Origin: Terebella lapidaria
Lineage: Eukaryota > Annelida > Polychaeta > Terebellida > Terebellidae
Direction of reading: 5' to 3'
DNA length: 64,000 nucleotides
Assembly: GCA_949152475.1 (NCBI GenBank)
Contig: OX424564.1
Span: 30,936,165 to 31,000,164, forward strand
Shown: positions 35,901 to 50,132 of the stretch, piece after piece
How positions within the stretch are numbered: the stretch's first letter is position 1
How the letters are laid out: every line of letters begins with the position of its first letter
Position numbers and translations under genes: made by a program
Notes under the pieces: generated by a model
What the model was told of the DNA's origin: nothing
What the model saw: only the letters and a program-made list of their open reading frames with translations
Databases searched by the model: none

Positions 35901-38900
35901 ATTAAGTGAATGGATTGAAGTGAGATTCCAGTTGTTCTCTATTTCACCTTATGACCATTTGCCTTCCAAGGATATGAAGTTCACTTTGGTATAAAAAGGA
36001 CCAATATTTTCCACATTATGTTACTGATGAATGTTCCAGATATCATGCAGGCGTCATGATAAATTAAATCTCACATCACAATTTTTTTGTTCCCTTTGAC
36101 AAGCCTGTCGTACAAGTGTCTTCCCCAACTGGACTTTATCAAGTCCAGCAATAGTGGAGATTGTGGGTAATTCACCGTTGCTCGGATTAATTTGACAGAG
36201 AGCTTTTCACTTGATGGGATACGGTCAAAGATTTTGGTTTTTTCTTAAAGCTGGCTTTGCATCGACAGGCAAATAATACGTCAAAATTCGGTAATCAAGA
36301 TGACGACAGGCGATTGTTTCCTGGTGACATCCGAATATTGATATGTGCTTATCCTATCTTCACCTCAAAGAAAGTTTTCTGATTAACTTGTTCAAATTGG
36401 GTGATCAGACGTGGGGAAGGAAATCAAAATTGAAATATGCCCAATTCCCATTAGATGAGAGGCAACCATGAGAGGCAGATAGACCTGTTCCACTATATGC
36501 AAGATGAAATCAGTATGCCTGTATGCCCATATACTTGAAAGATTGTCCACGAGAATAAAAAATATTTTTAATGAATACTTTTTAGTTTTATGAAATTTAA
36601 TTCCAGGGAAATGTGATAACTGTATAACTTTAGTATACAACAATTTGCATAATCTCCTCTGTTATGGTGAGAAAACATTATCTATGTTTGATTCTCTACC
36701 AACTACTACCTTTTCCGTCAACTAGCCTAATGACCTAACATCAATTATGTGAAAATGAAAACTGTCATCCAATATATGTCTCTATTGTAGCTGGACTCTG
36801 TCAAGTGAGTTGCACATGTACGCAACAGACGTTGACACAGTTTTGTTTGATGTCAGTTTTGTCTCTTTCAAGACAGGGACCATTCGTTCGGAATGTAGTG
36901 TTTTTTGTGATAAATGAATAATGATTCTGATTATCAAGCTTCTTTCTACCGAATGCATCATATTTTTCTTCATAGTCTTTTATCAATGAATATTACCATT
37001 ACACACAGCACAAAGAGTTTGCTATGTTTAGTAGTTAATGAAAGGTTCCCAAGAAAGGTACCTGAGGGATATGTTCATTTGAAACAGATAAATCCTATAC
37101 TGTATAAATGGAAACGTTTTACTTGTATGGGTATGCAACAAAGTTTTACTACCCACGGCTCACACATTGCTACGTCCAGAAAATATATCTGCATGTTAGG
37201 AAGCCATCTATTTCACATTGTGAATGGTTGCTTTGCATTTGCATCGACCGGCGGTGAATCCATACCAACCATCCATATGATGGGGGTGTGGAGAGCATTA
37301 CAACTGGATTGATGTTCGTCCGACCGTCAAACCCTGAATCAATGAGATTCATTGTCAGTTACGAGATCAATCGTGAAATACTTAGAATTTTATATCCACC
37401 TCAATCTGAGGCATCAGAGCTGACAACGGCCTCATCGCATATCATAGCTTTGATCAGACGTCAAAACAGGGAAGGGGGAATCTGAAGATGTCTTGAGGAT
37501 GTTTAGACCTCCAGTGAAGAATGGAATGGGCGGGTATTGGTTTCTTTGTAGTTTTAGAGTGAGACAAATGCACATGAAATGTCTCTTACCTACTTGCTAC
37601 TGGGTCATGTTGCATTGTCACACAATAGGCACGATTTCTGCTGTTTGCCGAGTGTTTGACACATGCACATGCAATTTCAGGCACATGCCAGGATGTCTTT
37701 TTGCATGTTGCATGTGTCAATATTTAAACACAGATATTGGAGGGACAAACGTTCAATATTTCAATCATAACTTAATCGATGCCGTTGCCTTCAGGCATAG
37801 GTATATGTACACTTTCATACTATCTGCAAGTGGCCAAAAATAGCCTGAACCACAAACCCAAAAACATTTGAACTTCTGTATCAGAAGTATTTTCCCCGAT
37901 ACATGATTTGAACTGGCCTTTGAACGCATACTTCCAGTTGTGCACCAATTCCACCTGGTGTACAATAGAAATAACTATTTTCACCATCGAAACAGAAGTT
38001 ATGACTTGTAGTATTGCCGAATCAATCTCTCGTTTTGTAGATGCCATCAAGGTTGACACTTAGTGATTTTCGTGCACGTTCCTTGTCAGTTTTCAGTCAT
38101 ATTTCAAACATGTGCATGCTTTCCCTTTCCTTGACGACTTTGTTTTTTTGGGTCCAAACTCTAGTCACTATGTGTTTCATCCAATTCCAGTCAAAAGCTC
38201 TTTTTGCTATTGAAACGCTTCATTTTTCGCTATTGTAATTTTTCTACACAGTTGTATCAGTTAAACTCCTAGAATAATTCATGATGGAGTTCAAATATTG
38301 ACACTTTCGAATGAACAAAGCATACATCGTTTCAATTATGAGTTGAATTTAACCTTTAATGAGATTGAAGGTAAAAAATCCAATGTTGTTGAAACATGAA
38401 AAATATGAACTTCGATGGACTATATCATGACAACACGATTGTTGTTCGAAATCTCTTCATAAAAACACCATGCATTTCATTACCTCACCGTTGAACAGGA
38501 ATAAAATATTTCTCGATGGAGAATGCTACTTCTCCAGAACACAATCTATGCTATTTGAATTTTCTGTGTGGTAATGACTGTCTGAAAAATGCATCAAAAT
38601 AGCGTTGCAGACCAGAGATGTTAGGATGAGTTTATTTAATTTACTTCTAATTTTTCAGGGGAACTGATAGTGATCGAACTAAGTATGCCTTAATAGTGTC
38701 AACTCCATGACTCATAGTTGGGAATATACAATAAAATTCAATATTCAGATTGAGCTCACTTATATATTTTGAATTAAGGCTATGAAGTATTGCGAAGTGC
38801 GAATAAATAGCCCGACATTTCCATTGATGGTCTCGATATTTTATGAAAACCAGTGGGTACAGAAAGACAAGCAACAGAGTAAAAGTCAGTTAGTGGAACT

Positions 38901-39770
38901 GTTTTATTATTCCATTTCTCATTCTAATGGGGATGAAATGAGTGATCCTCAATCTGTTGTTCACATCCACAGGGCCATTATTTTATTGAATTACTGTATC
39001 CGATATACTGTGTGAGTCAGTTTGGGAATGATATAAATTAAAAATCAGTGATGCAGTCCCCATGAGAACAGGTGTTCAAAAAAGGGCAAATATTTCTTGT
39101 CATCGAATTGCCAAAGAAGACAACAAATGCGCAAACGCCTGCACGCTGAAAATCACCCTTCCAGCTGCAATATTCGAATGTATCTACATGCATGTGTTTT
39201 GGCTGTATTGAGATCATAGTGCCTCATTTCTTCTGAATCGATATCATATTTCCGACACACAACGTTCAGATCTTTCATTGATTGTCGGACAAGACATTTT
39301 CACCTTTTCTGTAACCTTTTCTGTAATTTTCTGTAACCTCACTGATTACAATTTGTGTTCACCGATCTGTTTGCCCCTTGCCCCATATATTGACAAGGAG
39401 CAATGAAACAGATAAAGGGTAGTGAATAGCTCATGCATGCAGACCCCACTTCCAAGCCTTGCTTACACGTCAAAGCAGCAATAGAAATAATTGATTGGTT
39501 CCTTTGTGGGGTCAATCCATATATATTGTCTGTAGACAGTGGCACTGATATGAGATGAAAAAAGTCACCCACAAATGCCTGACCACTTGGAAAACAGAAA
39601 AGGCATCCCACGTTTTATGTGAAGTAGAGGGCTGTTATTTTGATATTGGGTCAATTTCTTTTATTGATTTAAATTGTAGGAGAATTTGCAAACTAGGACT
39701 GCCACAGTGAATTTGAAATGCATACAGATGTGAATATAATCGATGAGTATCAGAATAAAATAATATAAAG
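32930..39770. repeat. Tandem array unit 3 (about 6.8 kb)
   Basis: Begins near CCCGCAGGATGAGAGTCTAG (32976); the same phrase recurs at 39783 and 46646, giving periods of 6807 and 6863 bp. All landmarks of the array occur in order through 39.7 kb. It lacks elements A, B, the hAT element and the RT insertion, so it is the cleanest unit. Near 33060-33160 the minus strand reads LGNTHIVTDIQHG. A 237-bp tandem duplication is present at 35311-35784. No intact gene. Confidence 0.8.
35311..35784 (+). repeat. 237-bp tandem duplication in unit 3
   Basis: AGCAGACTGTCCATTCTTAG at 35311 recurs at 35548, and the two copies run in parallel. The copies meet at shared AGCAGA, consistent with a microhomology join. 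The second copy keeps the CRE TGACGTCA (35636-35643); in the first it is TGATGTCA. Confidence 0.85.
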
Positions 39771-42507
39771 TACTAATATAAACCCGCAGGATCAGAGTCT
39801 AGCCATAGATAAAAGTCATCACCACAACCCGTACATGTTTTAGTCCGGTAACAAAAAGCAACTCTATTCTGTCACAATATCGTATGATGGTAAATTTCGC
39901 TACCTTTACTCCCCCAGTAGCATCTCCGTGTTGCACATCAATCACAACATGAGTATTGCCCAACACAGGGCCAACAGTAGATATAGTGACCAAATACACA
40001 TTCATAACTATACACCATTCAGCACTCGTGGGATGAATAGCCCCAGGTCGTCAACAACCTTCTGTTAATGTGGGCCGTCCTCCCAGCCCTTCAGAATTGT
40101 ATCAATTTATACCCCAGTTCATGTCCATGGCAACGACGGAAATCTCCCAAAGGACAAAGGGCTACCTTCGTCGTGATGCAATATATCTCGAATACAGAGG
40201 CAGGAAATGTCCTCTCAGTATTTGGGGTATGGGTATTGCTTATCTATAGAGGATTATGATGGATAAGCGAAGAATTATGATACATAATATAACCTACTTA
40301 AAACACATAACTGTGATAATACTAGGATAGTTCTTCCATAGAGATATCATCAAGGAGTTTAAGCTTGGAACATATCATGTGAGCATGTTCATCACTTTCG
40401 CAGGTGGGAAATAGGCGACTTCACCTTGATTTCACCAGGTATGCAGTAGGTAGACATGGATATCACACGCCATCTGCTCTTGATGGCACCTTATTGGCTT
40501 GGTGTGTCAAAGTTTTCCATCCCGTGAATTCTGCTGACATCGTCAGTATTGCATTGGAAATAAGAGATAGAATCATGCTGATGACGTGCTTGATGCTTAC
40601 ACTGGACATAATTCTCAAACAAGAATTTCTTTAGTAACAGGGAACTTCTTAGTATCAGCTTAATAATCCCACATTTGACGGACGTGGCAGTCCTGTTATA
40701 TTTATGGGATACAGGTTATTACATACCATAAAACATTCATAACAGTTTTATAGTATGCACACATAAATGAGGGGCACACGTGATTAGTATCTATGGCAGC
40801 AAAGGGACCATAGTATATGTCTGGACACTGGGATTGCATCCGCCAATAATCCTGTGTTATATGGACAGTTGTCTCGTAAAAACCTTTCAGACCATAGCCT
40901 AAACAAGAGGAAGAGACCCTAAAAATCTTGATTCGCCTTGCATTTTGAATGGTTGAACCTGGACTGGTGTTACCTTTTACTGCAGAACATCATACAATAT
41001 GAATTATATATATTACTGCTCACGTATACTGCTATGTTGTTGATATTATAATCAGATAATTATGCAATTTCACAGCTAAACGAAGTTTCACAACTGAATT
41101 TGAAGTAAATGTTTACATAAGCAATGAATATAATACAACGACAGACACTCTTTCTGACAAATAGCACATGAGGTCGAACCTAATGAAGAATTATAGAAAA
41201 TTGTGTCAACGTACAATTGCGTGATACATTTGGATATGCAACATATACCACTTAGAATTTTACAGCTACAGGAGACACATATATTAGAAGACAGTTCTCT
41301 TTTACCTAAATGATTCCAGGTTATTAGGCTATTACAATGTGCGTTAAGGAAGACGTTCGGAGAAAGCATCGTTTCATCTAGCCATGAAAGATTATTCTTC
41401 TGCAATTTGTGGTAAGTAGACGGGATGCAGTAGATGGATTTTTCATAATTTGAAACACACAACGATTTACATTTGCCTTTTTAAAGACCTTTTCTGGAAG
41501 CTATTTCCTAATATTGCTATATATTATTGTGTACAACAGCAAAATTGTCCTGGACATACAACAGTTTAATTTGAAATCAATAGGAGTTTATTCATGACCA
41601 GCTTGGTGCCTAGATTAGACACATTTTCAAACCACAATTTCTCTAATGACAGGGAACTTTTTCTCAATATCAGGCTAATATTCCCACATTTTGACTGTCA
41701 TGATAGTCCACTTTATATTGAAGGGTTACAGGTTATTGCATACCATAAAGCATTCATAACAGATTTATAGTGTAGACACACAGGAGAGGGTCACAAGTGA
41801 TTAGTATTTATGGCCGCAAAGGGACCACTATGTCTGAACACTGGGAATGCATCCGCTATTAATCTGTTATAAAGAGAGTTGTTTCTTAAAAAAAGACAAT
41901 GGCCTAAACAAGAGAAAGAGATCCTAACAATCTGGACATGCCTTGCGTTTTGAATGGTCGATCCTTGTGTGGCGATAAACATGGACCCAATACCCAAGCA
42001 CAAGGTATTCCGAGCGAACACAACCTAGTCTATTATCCACTCTCAAAGTCCAGTGTATGTTACCCTTTGCTGCAGAGCATGAAACAATATGAATGAAATT
42101 TATTGCTCGTATATTGCTATCTTGTTGATACTATGATTATACAGTTAATTTTGTAGCTAAATAAAGTTTCATAACTAAATTTAAAATAAACATTTACATA
42201 AACGATACACATAGTACAGTGAAAAACACACCCACATGGTTTCGATTTTAATAAAAACATTATGCAAAATTGTGTCAATGTAGAATTGCGTGACACAATT
42301 GGATATGCAACATACACCACTTAGAATTATCCAGTTACGTAAAAGAGAAAGTACAAGTATCCATACAGATCTGCGAATGTGTAGTTTACCAGTGCTTTCT
42401 CTGACCTAACCTCACAACGCAGACTGTCCATTCTTAGACTCAAGAAGAATAAACTACAATCTTTTATTTTTGTAAATAAAAAATAACTGTGCAAACAAAC
42501 AATTGTG

Positions 42508-42534
42508 TGACGTCACAGGCGTATTTTGACGTCA
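42508..42534. promoter_or_regulatory. Paired CRE palindromes (TGACGTCA x2), unit 4
   Basis: TGACGTCA at 42508-42515 and 42527-42534, same spacing (19 bp) as in the first unit. Confidence 0.4.
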
Positions 42535-45500
42535 CAGGTGTATCATGAGACACATGATGACACTTCTCTTTCATTTAATTGATTCTAGGCTCAAGGAACA
42601 GATTCAAACAGAGAACCGTTTCATTTTATCATAAAAAAATAATTATCTGTAATTTGTGGCAAGTAATCGAGGTGCAGCAGATTGATTCTTCACGATTTAA
42701 AACATACAACGATTTACATTTGCCTTTTCTTTGGTGGTTATTTCGTCATATTACTATATATCATCGTGTACAACAGTACAACTTGCCCTGGGCATACAAA
42801 GGTTAAATTTGAAATCAACAGGAGTCTTTTCAGTTGAATCTCATGAACATCCAAAAGAAATATCTCTGTTTACAAACATTTTCTCTGATTTTAATGTAGC
42901 ATGACATCTCCACCTGTCAAACAGCAATTTCCTACCTAAAAATCTATCCGATTGTAAAATCTAGCCCCATCAGACAATATACTGGCACAACATGATTCTG
43001 TGTAATAATACATTTAAGGTAATGTATTATGTAACATTATATCCATGACTCATAATACATATGGCCACTCTCAGTATCGGTTTTTAATGAAAAGTGAAAT
43101 GTTATTTCATGAAACATCTGCGAGCAATACATATATCATGATATATTGTCCTGAGTGAGCCACCAGCTAGTAACTATTGAAAAGATTTGTATTGAGTGAA
43201 TGGATAGAGTGAATGGATAGTGAATGTGATATTTCAGTTGTTCTCTAATTTACTTTACGACCATATGTCTTCCAATCAAGGATTGCTCAAGGATATCAAG
43301 TTCACTTTGGTATAAAACGGACAATATTTTCCACATTATGTTACTGATGGATGTTCCAGATTTCATGCAGACGTTATGATAAATTAAATCTCACATCACA
43401 GATTTTTTGTTCCCTTTGACAAGCCTGCTGTACAAGTGTCTTCCCCGACTGAATTTTTTCAAGTCCAGCAATAAAGAGGATTGTGGGTAATTTACCGTTG
43501 CTCGGATTAATTTGACAGGGAGCTTTCATTTGATAGGGTACGGTCAAAGATTTTGTTTAAAATGAAACGCCCTTGGCATCGACAGGCATATAATACATCC
43601 CAATTTGATAAACAAGATGAAGACAAGTGATCTTTTCCTAGTGTCATCCAAATACTGGTATGTGATCATCCTGACACCTCGAAGAATGGTGTCCAACGAA
43701 CTTGGTTAGGAATTGGGTGATAAGAGGTGAAAAAGCATCAAAATTGAAATATGCTCAATTCCCATTAGATGATGCAGCCGTGAGAGGCAGATAGACGTGT
43801 TCCATTATATGCATGATGGAATCAGAATACATGTTTGGTATGCCCAAATAAATGAAAGAAAATAACGTTTATCGATGCAAAAAAGACAATGAGGATAAAT
43901 AATATGTCTGAATGAAGAGCCACATAGTTTGATGAACTATCATTCCAGGGAAATCTGATGACTGTTATTATTAGGTAAAAAACAATTTGCAAAACTACCT
44001 CCAGTATGGTGCAAAAACACTATCTATATTCGATTCCCTACCAAAGAGCGTTTTCGTCAAATAATCTAATGATCTGAAATCAATTATGTAAAAATTAAAC
44101 TATCATCCAATATATGTGTCTACTGTAACTGGATCTTGTCAAGTGATTTGTGCAACCGGCTATCGACACAGTTTCGTTCAAGGAGAGTTTTGTGTCCTCT
44201 TGATCGTGGCCATTTGCTTGGAACCTAGTATCTCTTTTTTGTGATGGATAAATCATTGATTTTAGTTATCAAGCTTATTTCTACCGAACTCATCATATTT
44301 TTCTTCATAGTCCTTTGTCAATGAATATTACCATTACACACCGCTATGTGCGAGTTTGCTATGTGAAGCAAATTTATATGCGGAGAAAGTTGTTCCCCAC
44401 GTGGAACACTTAATCTCTTACGACATGCATACTTTCACATGAAAGAGATAAATCCTACACTGTATAAATGTAAACTATTTACCTGTTTGGGTATGTTAAC
44501 TTTTTTGCAATGCGGGTCGTACATATTGCTACGTCAAGAAAATATTTCTGCATGTTGTAAGCCATCTATTTTCGATTTTAAACGGTTGCTTGCGTTTGCA
44601 TGGACCAGCAGTGAATCTATATCAAACATCCAAATGATGGGGGTATAGAGAGCATTACAACTGCATTGATGCTCTTTTTGATGCTCAAACCAGGAATCAA
44701 TGAGATTCATTGTCAGTTACGAGATCAATCGTGAACTACTCAGAATTTTATATCCACCTCGATCTGAGGCATCAAAACTGACAACGGGTTCATCGCACAT
44801 CATACCTTTGATCAGACGTCAGAGCAGGAAAGGGGGAATCTGAAGATGTCCTAAGGATGTATGAACCCCAATGAAGTACAAAATGGGCCGATATTGGTTT
44901 CTTTGTAGATTTAGAGTGGGACAAATGCACTTGTCTCTTGCATTATGATAGTCACAATTTCTGCTATTTGCCATGTATTTGAGGCATGCGCATGCAAATT
45001 CAGACAAATGCAGACTGCCAGAATACCTTCTTCGCATATTGCATGTGTCAATGTTTACACACAAGTATTGGATTGACAAACGTTCAATATTTTAACCTTA
45101 ACCTGTTCGATGCCGTTGCCTCCAGGCTAGGTATATGTACACTTCCATACTATCTGCATGTGGCCAAAAATAGCCTCAACCACAAATCAAAAGCGAAAGA
45201 CATTTGAATTTCTGTATAAGAAGTACATTTTTCTGTAATTTCTGTAATTGTTTTTCTGTAATTTCTGTATGAGAAGAATTTTCCTGAATACTATCTTGAA
45301 CTGGTCTTTGAACTTATACTTCTAATTGTGCCTCACCATGGGTACACGCTATTTGTCCCTGACGACGCCAGTGTGGCTTTAGCCAACTTTTTGGTTGAGC
45401 CCATTAATCGCCCTCTTATTGATGAGGCAGGTGCTGACACGTGTTACAAGTAGCATGATTCTGCTTGGAAACAGAAATTATGAGAGGTAATCTCTCATTT

Positions 45501-45660
45501 TATAGATACCATCAAGTTTGACACATGGTGATTTTCGTGCGCGTCACTTGTCGGTTTTCAATCATATTTCAGACATGTGCATTCTTCCACTTCCTTGACT
45601 GATCAATTTTTGGTCCAAACTCGAGTCACTATCTGTTTCATCCACTTTGCAACATATTTT

Positions 45661-45721
45661 AAGTCGGTGACTGACCCAGTTCTTTTGTCTGGGGATCAGT
45701 TTATGTTATTGTCACCGACTT
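45661..45721. repeat. Stem-loop with 11-bp perfect arms
   Basis: AAGTCGGTGAC (45661-45671) pairs with GTCACCGACTT (45711-45721). It lies at the edge of sequence private to unit 4, so it may mark the end of a small inserted element. Confidence 0.5.
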
Positions 45722-47979
45722 GAGCTCAGAAGTTTTGGACAGAACATCGACACACCCTAAGGAAAATTCAATTTCTGCAATTTGATGAATATATAGAGTA
45801 ACTGAGGGGGGTGATCGATGTCTCAGATACTACTACCCGTTTATGTAATTTACAAATGTTAGTCGCGGTTGATAATCCCCAGAAATAAGGTTTTTTCCCG
45901 GCGATATTTACCCCAATTTTTACTCCAATAATCTCTACACGGGAGTTATGATAATCATATCAGGTTTCACATATCATATGCATACGCACAAAAATATTGT
46001 AGTTTTTCAGTTATTCCTAAATTACTCCACATGCTTGTCGTGTCCCCATGAGGACAGGTGTTTAAAAAAGGGCAAATATTTCTATCATAATGCCCCATGT
46101 CTCCTGAATCGATATCATATTTCCGACACATGCCATTCAGATCTTTCGTTGATTGTCCGACAAGATATTTTCACCTTGGCTTTTCTGTAACCACACTGAT
46201 TACACTTTGTGTTCACCATTCTATTTGCCCCTTGCCTCAAATGTTGACAAAAAGCAATAAAACAGATAAAGGGGAGGCGAACAGCTCATGCATGCAGACC
46301 TCACTTCCAAGCCTCGCTTACACGTCAAAGCAGCAATAGAAATAATTGATTGGTTCCTTTGTGGGGTCAATCCATATATTGTGTGTAGTCAGTGGCACTG
46401 ATATGAGATGAAAAATGTCACCCACAAATGCCTAACCACTTGGAAAATAGCCTTGTGAGAGAAAGGCATCCCACGTCTCATGTGAAGCAGAGGGCTATTA
46501 TTCTGATATTGGGTCAAATTCTTTTATTGTTTTAAATTGTAGGAGAATTTGCAAACTAGGACTGCCACAGTGAATTTGAAATGCATACAGATGTGAATAT
46601 AGTCGATGAGTATCAGAATAAAATAATATAAAGTACTAATATAATCCCGCAGGATGAGAGTCTAGCCGTAGATAAAAGTCATCACCACAAACCTTACATG
46701 TTTTAGTCCGGTAAAAAAAAGCAACCCTATTTTGTCACAATATCGTATGATGGTAAATTTCGCTACCTTTACTCCCGCAGTAGTATTTCCTTGTTGAACA
46801 TCATTCACAACATGAGTATTGCCCAACACAGGGCCAACAATAGATAGAGTGAATAAATATACATTCACAACTATACACCATTCAGCACTCGTGGGATGAA
46901 TATCCCCAGGTCGTCAATAACCATCTGTTGATGTGAGCAGTCCTCCCAGCCCTTCAGTATCAATTTATATCCCAGTTCATGTCCATGGCAACGACGGAAA
47001 TCTCCCAAAGGACAAAGGGCTACCTTCGTCGTGATGCAATATATCTCGAATACAGAGGCAGGAAATGTCCTCTCAGTATTTGGGGTATGGGGATTGCTTA
47101 TCTATTGGATTATGATGGATAAGCGGAGAATGATGATACATAATATAACCTACTTAAAACACATAACTGTGATAATACTAGGATAGTTCTTCTATAGAGA
47201 TATCATCAAGGAGTTTAAGCTTGGAACATATCATGTGAGCATGTTCGTCACTTTCGCAGGTGGGAAATAGGCGACTTCACATTGATCTCACCAGGTATGC
47301 AGTAGGTAGACATGGATATTACACGCCATCTGCTCTTGAAGGCACCATATTGGCTTGGTGTGTCAAAGTTTTCCATCCCGTGATTTCTGCTGACATCGTC
47401 AGTATTGCATTGGAAATAAGAGATAGATCCATGCTAATGACGGGCTTAATGCTTACATTGGACATATTATCAAACAAAAATTTCTTTAGTAACAGTGAAC
47501 TTCTTAATATCAGGCTGATAATCCCACATTTTGGGGATTATCAGCCTGGCCTGGCATTATCAACATGGCACTCCTGTTATATTTATATGATGCAGGTTAT
47601 TGCATACCATAAAACCTACATAACAGTTTTATAGTATGTACACATAAAAGAGGGGTACAAGTGATTAGTATCTATGGCAACAAAGGGACCATTATGTCTG
47701 AACACTGGGAATGCATCCGCTATAAGTCATGTGTTACATGGACAGTTGTGTCGTAGAAAGATATCAGACAATGGCATAAACAAGAGGAAGAGATCCTAAA
47801 AACTGGATTCGCCTTGAACATAATACAATATGAATTATATATATATATATATTTTTTTTTTCTCACGTAAACTGCTATTTCGCTGATATTATAATCATAT
47901 AACTATGCAGTTAATTTCACAGCTCAATAAAGTTTCATACCTGGATTTGGAGTGAATGTTTACATAAGCAATGTACATA

Positions 47980-48781
47980 TAACGAACTCATAAAACCACC
48001 GTCCTCCGCAGAATCATGCACGGAGCAGTGATCACGTTCTTGCGGAGGATCGATCACGTTCTTGCGGAGGATCGGCCACGTGCTTGCGGAAGACCAGGCA
48101 TGCACATGCGCAGAACAGCTTCCGGTGGAGAGCCCAATAAAAGGAGGCAGCCACAGCTCTCTGAGAGTCAGTCCGGGCAAGGTTCGAGAGGAGACACATC
48201 ACCCTGAGATGGTCCTGTCCTCCTTGGACAGGCGAGGGAGAGGACCTAGAGTTTTCCGTACCTCCGCACATCTTGACCTCCGCAGTGCGGAAGACTTCCG
48301 CAGAGACAGAGGGCCTCCGCAAAAGTGAGGACCTCCGCACCGGCGAATTGCAGAGCCAGGGAACCTTCGCCTCAGCATGGACTTCGCGTAGGAAGAGACT
48401 GACGCTAGTTCTGATGCCTAACGTTAAAAGCAGGGTCTTAGTCTAAACCTGGACCCGGTGTAACCTTTTAGTATTGTAAAGCCCGGTGACTTAGTCTAAA
48501 CACTGTGTAATTCGGGGAAACATTTCATATATTTTGTGAGTGAGTAACTTGTCGTATTTGGTAATAAAACCCGTGTCTTTGAATTAATATGTCTTCAGCA
48601 CTTTTCTCTAACCAGAGAAATACTATGGAATTGCGGACGTCTCACCATTAATTGTCTATAGCGTTCGGACACAGAGACGAGAGGTACTACAAAAAGACTA
48701 TACGAAAAAATAAACACAACGAGAGAAAATAAACAACAAACAACCTCACGGCACCAAATAATCATCAATCGTAAAAATTGC
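47980..48781 (+). mobile_element. LTR-like insertion (candidate solo LTR)
   Basis: About 800 bp absent from sister units (compare 53590-53605) and flanked by TACATA on both sides (47974-47979, 48782-48787). Because TACATA may occur in the target anyway, the flanks are only suggestive. Inside, a 22-bp sequence is repeated three times in tandem (48031-48096, core CACGTTCTTGCGGA), like enhancer repeats in a U3 region. A TATA-like AATAAAAG follows at 48136-48143, and a poly-A signal AATAAA at 48563-48568. The block is GC-rich to about 48400. The ends are not TG...CA, which argues against a standard LTR, and no pol gene is present. A retrocopy or other element is possible. Confidence 0.4.
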
Positions 48782-50132
48782 TACATACACAATACAACGA
48801 CAGACACTCTTTCTGACAAATAGCACATGAGGTCGATCTTTTTGAAAAATTATAGCAAATTGTGTCAACGTACAATTGCGTGATACATTTGGATATGCAA
48901 CGTAAACCACTTAGAATTTTCCAGCCACGGGGACGCATATATTAGATGACACTTCTCTTTCACTCAATTGATTCCAGGTTATTATGCTATTACATTGTAT
49001 CTTGAGGAAGAGATTCAGACAACGCATCGTTTCATCTAGCCATGAAATATTAATTTTCTGCAATTTGTGGTAAGTAGGCGGGATGCAGCAGATGGATTTT
49101 CCACGATTCAAAACACACAACGATTCACATTTGCCTTCTTAAATATCCTTTCTGGTGGCTGTATATCCTAATATTACTATGTATCATCGTGTACAACAGT
49201 ATAACTTGCCCCGGGCATACAACGGTTTAATTTGAAATCAATAGGAGTCTCTTCATGACTAGCTTGGTGCCTAGATTAGACAAATTTTCAAACAACAATT
49301 TCAGACAATTCCAAATAACTTTTTCTCAATATCAGGCTAATATTCCCACATTTTGACTGGCATGGTAGTCCACTTTGTATTCAAGGGTTACAGGTTATTG
49401 CATACCATAAAGCATTCATAACATATTTATAGTGTAGACACATAAAAGAGGGACACAAGTGATTAGTACTTATGGCCGCAAAGGGACCACTATATCTGAA
49501 CACTGGGAATGCATCTGCTATTAATATGAATAACCTGCTATACGGACAGTTGTCTCGTAAAAAAAGACAATGCCCTAAACAAGAGAAAGATATCCTAACA
49601 ACCTCGATCCATGAGTGGTGATAAACATTGAACCAATACTCAAGCACAATCCAGGTATTCCGAGCGAACAAAACTGAGTATGATATCCACTCTCAAAGTC
49701 CAGTGTATGTGATCCTTTGCTGCAGACCATGAAACATTATGAATTATTGATCGTATATTGCTATCTTGTTGATACTATGATTATACAGTTAATTTCGTAG
49801 CTAAATAAAGTTTCATAACTAAATTTAAAATAAACATTTACATAAACGATACACATAGTACAGTGAAAAACACACTCTTTCTGACAAATATCACATGATT
49901 TCGATTTTAATAAAAACATTATGCAAAATTGTGTCAATGTAGCATTGCGTGACACAATTGGATATGCAACATACACCACTCAGAATTATCCAGTTACGTA
50001 AAAGAGAAAGTACGAGTAACTCTCCATTCGTAGATGTGATCCATACAGATCTGCGAATGTATAGTTTACGAGTGTTTTCTCTAACCTAAAATACACCAAA
50101 CAGACTGTCCATTCTTAGACTCAATAAGAACA

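Larger units (their letters stand above)
39771..46635. repeat. Tandem array unit 4 (about 6.86 kb)
   Basis: Complete unit with the same order of landmarks as unit 3. The minus strand at about 39800-40005 is open and contains LGNTHVVIDVQHGD. A private segment at about 45655-46040, containing an 11-bp stem-loop, replaces the stretch that in unit 3 runs from 38200 to 39050. CRE pair at 42508-42534. No intact gene. Confidence 0.8.

Noticed and set aside
40404..40634. Open frame MGNRRLHLDFTRYAVG... recurring at 47260-47634 and 52752-53189 (+)
   Set aside because: Between the 40.4-kb and 47.3-kb copies nearly all codon differences change the amino acid, which is not the pattern of coding constraint. 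The first-unit copy is cut by the hAT element and contains stops.
48031..48096. Three regularly spaced repeats, CRISPR-like at first sight
   Set aside because: 22-bp direct tandem repeats without spacers, in a eukaryotic LTR-like context.
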